Source of the DNA: a bacterium
GTDB taxonomy: Bacteria; Patescibacteriota; UBA1384; JAMDBS01; DAOVQR01
Reading direction: 5' to 3'
Assembly: GCA_030628575.1 (NCBI GenBank)
Contig: DAOVQR010000004.1
Location: forward strand, 1-15,108
Length of the DNA: 15,108 bases
Shown: piece by piece, positions 12,915-15,108 of the stretch
Layout: every line of letters starts with the position of its first letter
How positions within the stretch are numbered: position 1 is the first letter of the stretch
Position numbers and translations under genes: made by a program
The notes under the pieces: model-generated
What the model was told of the DNA's origin: nothing
Databases searched by the model: none
Seen by the model: only the letters and a program-made list of their open reading frames with translations

Positions 12915-13535
12915 ATCTAAAAACATCATTCTCTTATAAATTTTACGGGTGAGGTCAACATCTTTTTTACAGTATTTGTAAATATCATCTAATTTACCTG
13001 CTTGATAATATTCGTAGACCTGAGAGCCGTCGAGTTCGTCTTTTGAAGTTGGCATACTAAATGCTTTGGCAAGTGCATCGAGGGAATCAAGGCCTCCTCC
13101 CCCACCCCATTTCTGCCATTCACGTAAAGTATCATAAATTGGGTGAGGTCTATAACGAGCAAAAGAAAGATCTTTTGTGGGCTTGACACGATGGATAATT
13201 GAGCGTTGGTAAATGAAACGTAAATCAAAATCCATTACATTATGACCTATAAACAAGTCAGCATCCTGTGCTAATTCCCAAAAATCTTTTAAGATTTTAT
13301 CTTCTCCACCTGTTAAAATTTCCGTTTCATTGTCATCAATGGCATAAGCAAGGCACAAAATTCTGCCAAAAGTTCCGCTAAAATTTGTTGTTTCCACAAA
13401 CTCGTTAAATTTTTTGGAATATTTAGCGCCACGCTGGGCATATTTTTTCTTTTTAGATTCGTATAAATCTTTTAACTTTGGCAAGTTCTGACCACTTGAC
13501 GGTATGGTTTCAATATCTAAATATAATCTTTTCAT
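12912..13535 (-). CDS. DEDDy-type 3'-5' exonuclease (PolB-like exonuclease family)
   Basis: This 207-residue protein has the RNase H-fold exonuclease motifs: LDIET (Asp7, Glu9), GHNVMDFDLRF (Asp104) and YCKKDVDLT (Tyr188, Asp192), which is the DEDDy arrangement. The block IGHNVMDFD and the later LDSLDALAKAF fit the family of predicted PolB-like 3'-5' exonucleases that stand alone without a polymerase domain. It probably trims 3' ends in DNA repair. I place the start at ATG 13535, with GGAG just upstream; a GTG at 13553 is the alternative. Residues 143-149 (WGGGGGL) are encoded by a G-rich run unusual for this genome. Its stop codon lies in a heptamer-period repeat. Confidence 0.9.
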   Translation of the reverse strand: MKRLYLDIETIPSSGQNLPKLKDLYESKKKKYAQRGAKYSKKFNEFVETTNFSGTFGRILCLAYAIDDNETEILTGGEDKILKDFWELAQDADLFIGHNVMDFDLRFIYQRSIIHRVKPTKDLSFARYRPHPIYDTLREWQKWGGGGGLDSLDALAKAFSMPTSKDELDGSQVYEYYQAGKLDDIYKYCKKDVDLTRKIYKRMMFLD

Positions 13536-13558
13536 ATTTAACTCCAGTCTCACTAATT

Positions 13559-13804
13559 TTATTTATTATTTTTAATATCTTCATCATATTTTTCGCGAGC
13601 TTTTATAATAACTTTAAATTGTTCTGATGTTGTTTCATCTAATTCAGGTATTTTTTTGTCTTGTTGTTTCTCTTTTCTTTCCTCATTTTTCCTTTTTTCT
13701 GGCATCTCTTGCTTACGTTCAGTTATCTTTTCAGATTCCTTTATAGGTTCAATTTTTGAAATTTTATGTTCAGGACTTCTATAGTCAATTTTTTCAATTC
13801 CCAT
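13559..13804 (-). CDS. Small highly charged protein
   Basis: This 81-residue protein has a middle (about 15-55) made almost only of Lys, Glu, Arg, Gln, Ile and Pro, probably a disordered or helical linker, then a shorter segment (SEQFKVIIKAREKYDEDI) that could fold as a helix. No family is recognised. ATG 13804 overlaps the end of the NUDIX gene by 11 bp and is preceded by AAAGGA, so it is probably translated with it, and it lies 23 bp upstream of the exonuclease start. The three genes likely form one operon. Confidence 0.65.
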   Translation of the reverse strand: MGIEKIDYRSPEHKISKIEPIKESEKITERKQEMPEKRKNEERKEKQQDKKIPELDETTSEQFKVIIKAREKYDEDIKNNK

Positions 13805-14237
13805 TATAAATCCTTTGTATTTCTTTTATAGTTTCTTTTACATTATCAAATGTAGCAATTTTGTCGGCTTTATCCAAATCAACCCAAATTGGTTTTATAT
13901 TTTCATATTTAGACAAGTTTTGTTTTTCTTGTTTATCATCTATCAGTTCAAATAAAAACTGATAGACAATTTTATCAATCTTTTTACTATCTTTTGATAT
14001 ATATTGATATTTGTCTGGTGGTAATTTTTTAATTAATTTTATGTTTTTATAACCAGTTTCTTCAGCAATTTCTCGTTTGGCAGCAGTTAAATCATTTTCG
14101 TCTTTATCAATATGTCCTTTGGGAATGCTAATTTCTACATCTTGGTTGTGGTATGTTTTTATTAGTAGTATTTTTTTATTTTTCAGATCAATTACATATC
14201 CCCCAGCTGAATATTCTTGTTTAATTTTGTCTTTCAT
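13794..14237 (-). CDS. NUDIX hydrolase
   Basis: This 147-residue protein has a perfect Nudix box at about 40-62: G-HIDKD-E-NDLTAAK-REIAEETGY, matching GX5EX7REUXEEXGU. It hydrolyses a nucleoside diphosphate linked to another group, with metal bound by the box glutamates. The N-terminal SAGGYVIDLKNKKILLI strand and short length resemble diadenosine tetraphosphatase-like or MutT-like members, but the substrate is not decidable. ATG 14237 has no Shine-Dalgarno site; instead TATAAT ends 6 nt upstream, so the transcript may begin at the start codon itself. It leads a probable operon with the small charged protein and the exonuclease. Confidence 0.93.
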   Translation of the reverse strand: MKDKIKQEYSAGGYVIDLKNKKILLIKTYHNQDVEISIPKGHIDKDENDLTAAKREIAEETGYKNIKLIKKLPPDKYQYISKDSKKIDKIVYQFLFELIDDKQEKQNLSKYENIKPIWVDLDKADKIATFDNVKETIKEIQRIYNGN

Positions 14238-14272
14238 AAATATATTATACCTTAAATTAGGAAATGTGTCGA
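14238..14272 (-). promoter_or_regulatory. Leaderless-type promoter of the NUDIX operon
   Basis: On the minus strand TCGACA (14272-14267, one mismatch to TTGACA), a 17-nt spacer and TATAAT (14249-14244) are followed by 6 nt and then ATG. The expected start point is the A of the start codon. Confidence 0.7.
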
Positions 14273-14281
14273 TGAGCGATT

Positions 14282-14336
14282 GTCATGCTGAATTTACTTC
14301 AGGATCTTTGAGGTTCCGGATCTAATCCGGAATGAC
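14282..14336. repeat. 55-bp nested palindromic element
   Basis: The ends GTCAT and ATGAC are inverted. Inside are two hairpins: CTGAA-TTTAC-TTCAG (14288-14302) and TTCCGGAT-CTA-ATCCGGAA (14314-14332). This resembles widespread bacterial repeat units whose translation contains RHSGLDPE. It supplies the C-terminus and stop of the small gene on the minus strand. Confidence 0.75.
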
Positions 14337-14493
14337 GAAAATTCGCGGCATTTGTATATATTCGCGGATTAGCATTATGTAACTGATTTTGTTTAATTAT
14401 TATCTTATATATTTCTTCCGCAGATTTGTTGGAAAATTCAGGATTGATTTCAACTGTTTTTTGTTCTCCTCCCTGTGGTTTAGGTGCTTCCAT
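14299..14493 (-). CDS. Small hypothetical gene with repeat-derived tail, possibly frameshifted at its start
   Basis: The frame from ATG 14493 gives 64 residues: MEAPKPQGGEQKTVEINPEF and a helical SAEEIYKIIIKQNQ part, then a tail (NFRHSGLDPEPQRS) encoded by the palindromic element at 14282-14336. No Shine-Dalgarno site precedes 14493. Just upstream, ATG 14539 has a well placed AAAGGA, but its frame closes after ten codons (MQKQSGKIQF). Removing one A from the AAAA run (plus strand 14518-14521) would join the two into MQKQSGKSSFDFEVKMEAPK. So the true gene may start at 14539 and be broken by a one-base indel or sequence error. No family is recognised. Confidence 0.45.
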   Translation of the reverse strand: MEAPKPQGGEQKTVEINPEFSNKSAEEIYKIIIKQNQLHNANPRIYTNAANFRHSGLDPEPQRS

Positions 14494-14555
14494 TTTGACT
14501 TCAAAATCAAAACTGGATTTTCCCAGATTGTTTTTGCATAAGTGTCCTTTGTTAT

Positions 14556-14759
14556 TTATTCCAATCCATTGGCTTTCTTAAATTTTTCAGCGTATTTATG
14601 GTTAGTGAATTTTAACACCATCTCGCCAGATTCTTTACTTTTGAGTTTTTTAACTCCCCATTCTGCTATTTTGGATGGAAATATTTTTAGAAGAATTGGA
14701 GAAATCAGAAACATGAGCAAAAGAAGTATGATAAAAACAATAAATCCAGATACAAGCAT
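14556..14759 (-). CDS. Small single-pass membrane protein
   Basis: This 67-residue protein has a hydrophobic N-terminal helix (about 4-27, SGFIVFIILLLLMFLISPIL) followed by a basic, soluble tail (AEWGVKKLKSKESGEMVLKF). I recognise no family. ATG 14759 has no Shine-Dalgarno site. It starts 35 bp beyond the stop of the transposase remnant and ends 17 bp before ATG 14539 of the next small gene, so the two may be co-transcribed. The membrane helix and clean composition support it as real, but its short length keeps confidence moderate. Confidence 0.5.
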   Translation of the reverse strand: MLVSGFIVFIILLLLMFLISPILLKIFPSKIAEWGVKKLKSKESGEMVLKFTNHKYAEKFKKANGLE

Positions 14760-14793
14760 TACTGCGAGAGGGCATAATATCAGAAATATGGGT

Positions 14794-14972
14794 CTAATTT
14801 GCTAATATTTGTTCAATCATTTTCTTTTTAATTTGTATTCTAAGTCCTCTATGTATTGTTACTTTTTCTTTAAGATGAGCAAAACTTCCCTCTAATGAGT
14901 TTGTTGTATTTGGTATATTCAATTTTGGGTATTTTTGATAAGTGAAAAGATAAGGTAAGTTGATGTTTATAA
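14794..14972 (-). pseudogene. C-terminal remnant of an IS transposase (MULE/IS256-IS1249-like)
   Basis: The minus strand is open into this region from beyond 14972 and ends at TAG 14796-14794. The peptide includes YQKYPKLNIPNTTNSLEGSF and HLKEKVTIHRGL, then a Lys-rich end. The TTNSLEG and HRGL blocks resemble the C-termini of MULE-type transposases (IS256/IS1249 kind); I recognise this from memory and the exact family is uncertain. The 5' part is missing because the left end of another IS abuts it at about 14973. It is a dead remnant. No start codon lies in the fragment. Confidence 0.65.
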
Positions 14973-15108
14973 TGGACCCAGTAATTCGGACAGGTGAATA
15001 AGATAGTATTTCGGTGTAGAATGTTTGTATGGAGGCATCATGCGAAAAGTATTTTCACCTAGTCAAAAAGCCAATGTGGCTTTAGCTACTATTAAGGGTC
15101 AACAAACA
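14973..15108 (+). mobile_element. Left end of an IS3-family insertion sequence (partial)
   Basis: The element appears to begin TGGACCCAGTAATTCGGACA at 14973, of the TG-starting IS3 type, and continues past the window edge. It carries the start of an OrfA-like transposase gene 67 bp inside. The right end and target duplication are outside the window. Confidence 0.75.
15040..15108 (+). CDS. IS3-family transposase OrfA, N-terminus only
   Basis: ATG 15040 follows GGAGG (15031-15035) at good distance. The 23 visible residues (MRKVFSPSQKANVALATIKG and on) match the usual OrfA start of IS3-family elements (MRKxFSPxxKAxVALxxxKG), the helix-turn-helix protein that binds the element ends. It runs off the right edge. 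Confidence 0.8.
   Translation, partial: MRKVFSPSQKANVALATIKGQQT

Noticed and set aside
1..15108. tRNA or rRNA genes
   Set aside because: I found no cloverleaf-like or conserved rRNA stretch on either strand by reading.

Overview
The window is an AT-rich (roughly 30% GC by eye) bacterial segment. Small genes, single-copy housekeeping enzymes of minimal length, a bacterial Elp3, weak or absent Shine-Dalgarno sites, and many short repeats placed inside coding regions all suggest a candidate-phyla (Patescibacteria/CPR) genome, most likely a Parcubacteria-type lineage. This is inferred from style, not from a marker gene. UGA and UAA both act as ordinary stops at clear gene ends, so no recoded genetic code is needed.

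Layout. A partial gene runs off the left edge on the minus strand (1-166). On the plus strand, 394-2106 is an Elp3-type radical SAM/acetyltransferase tRNA-modification enzyme. It is split by one in-frame TAA that lies in a heptanucleotide repeat, and it carries further repeat-derived segments. A six-helix membrane protein (2093-2728, minus) converges on it. From 7442 down to 2893 runs one tightly coupled minus-strand operon: a self-cleaving LexA-type repressor, a nuclease-methylase fusion (HsdR_N-like plus HsdM), a coiled-coil membrane-anchored small protein, HsdS with two similar target-recognition domains, and a small basic protein. Three junctions are ATGA overlaps, and the fourth has the next ribosome-binding site inside the previous stop region. 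No ATP-dependent HsdR translocase is present. The operon reads as a BcgI-like two-subunit restriction-modification system under a damage-responsive repressor, possibly tethered to the membrane.

Upstream on the minus strand lie a HAD phosphatase (7529-8215), an RluA-family pseudouridine synthase (8241-8972), a membrane-anchored NodB polysaccharide deacetylase (9067-9939) and RmuC (10013-11137). An 82-bp MITE-like palindromic element with a 5-bp target duplication lies upstream of rmuC. Next come a 119-residue amphipathic, low-complexity protein (11345-11704, minus, with a clear terminator) and a divergent membrane-anchored CAP-domain protein (11883-12839, plus) preceded by twelve heptamer repeats.

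The right part holds a DEDDy 3'-5' exonuclease (12912-13535), a small charged protein (13559-13804) and a NUDIX hydrolase with a leaderless-type promoter (13794-14237), all minus. Then come a 55-bp palindromic element, a small possibly frameshifted gene, a small membrane protein, and a transposase remnant cut by the left end of an IS3-family element that runs off the right edge.

Two themes stand out. One is the operon described above. The other is the density of short structured repeats: a 33-nt hairpin element occurs inside two unrelated genes in different reading frames and differs between copies mainly by compensatory changes, and several 7-nt-period arrays sit at or inside gene ends.
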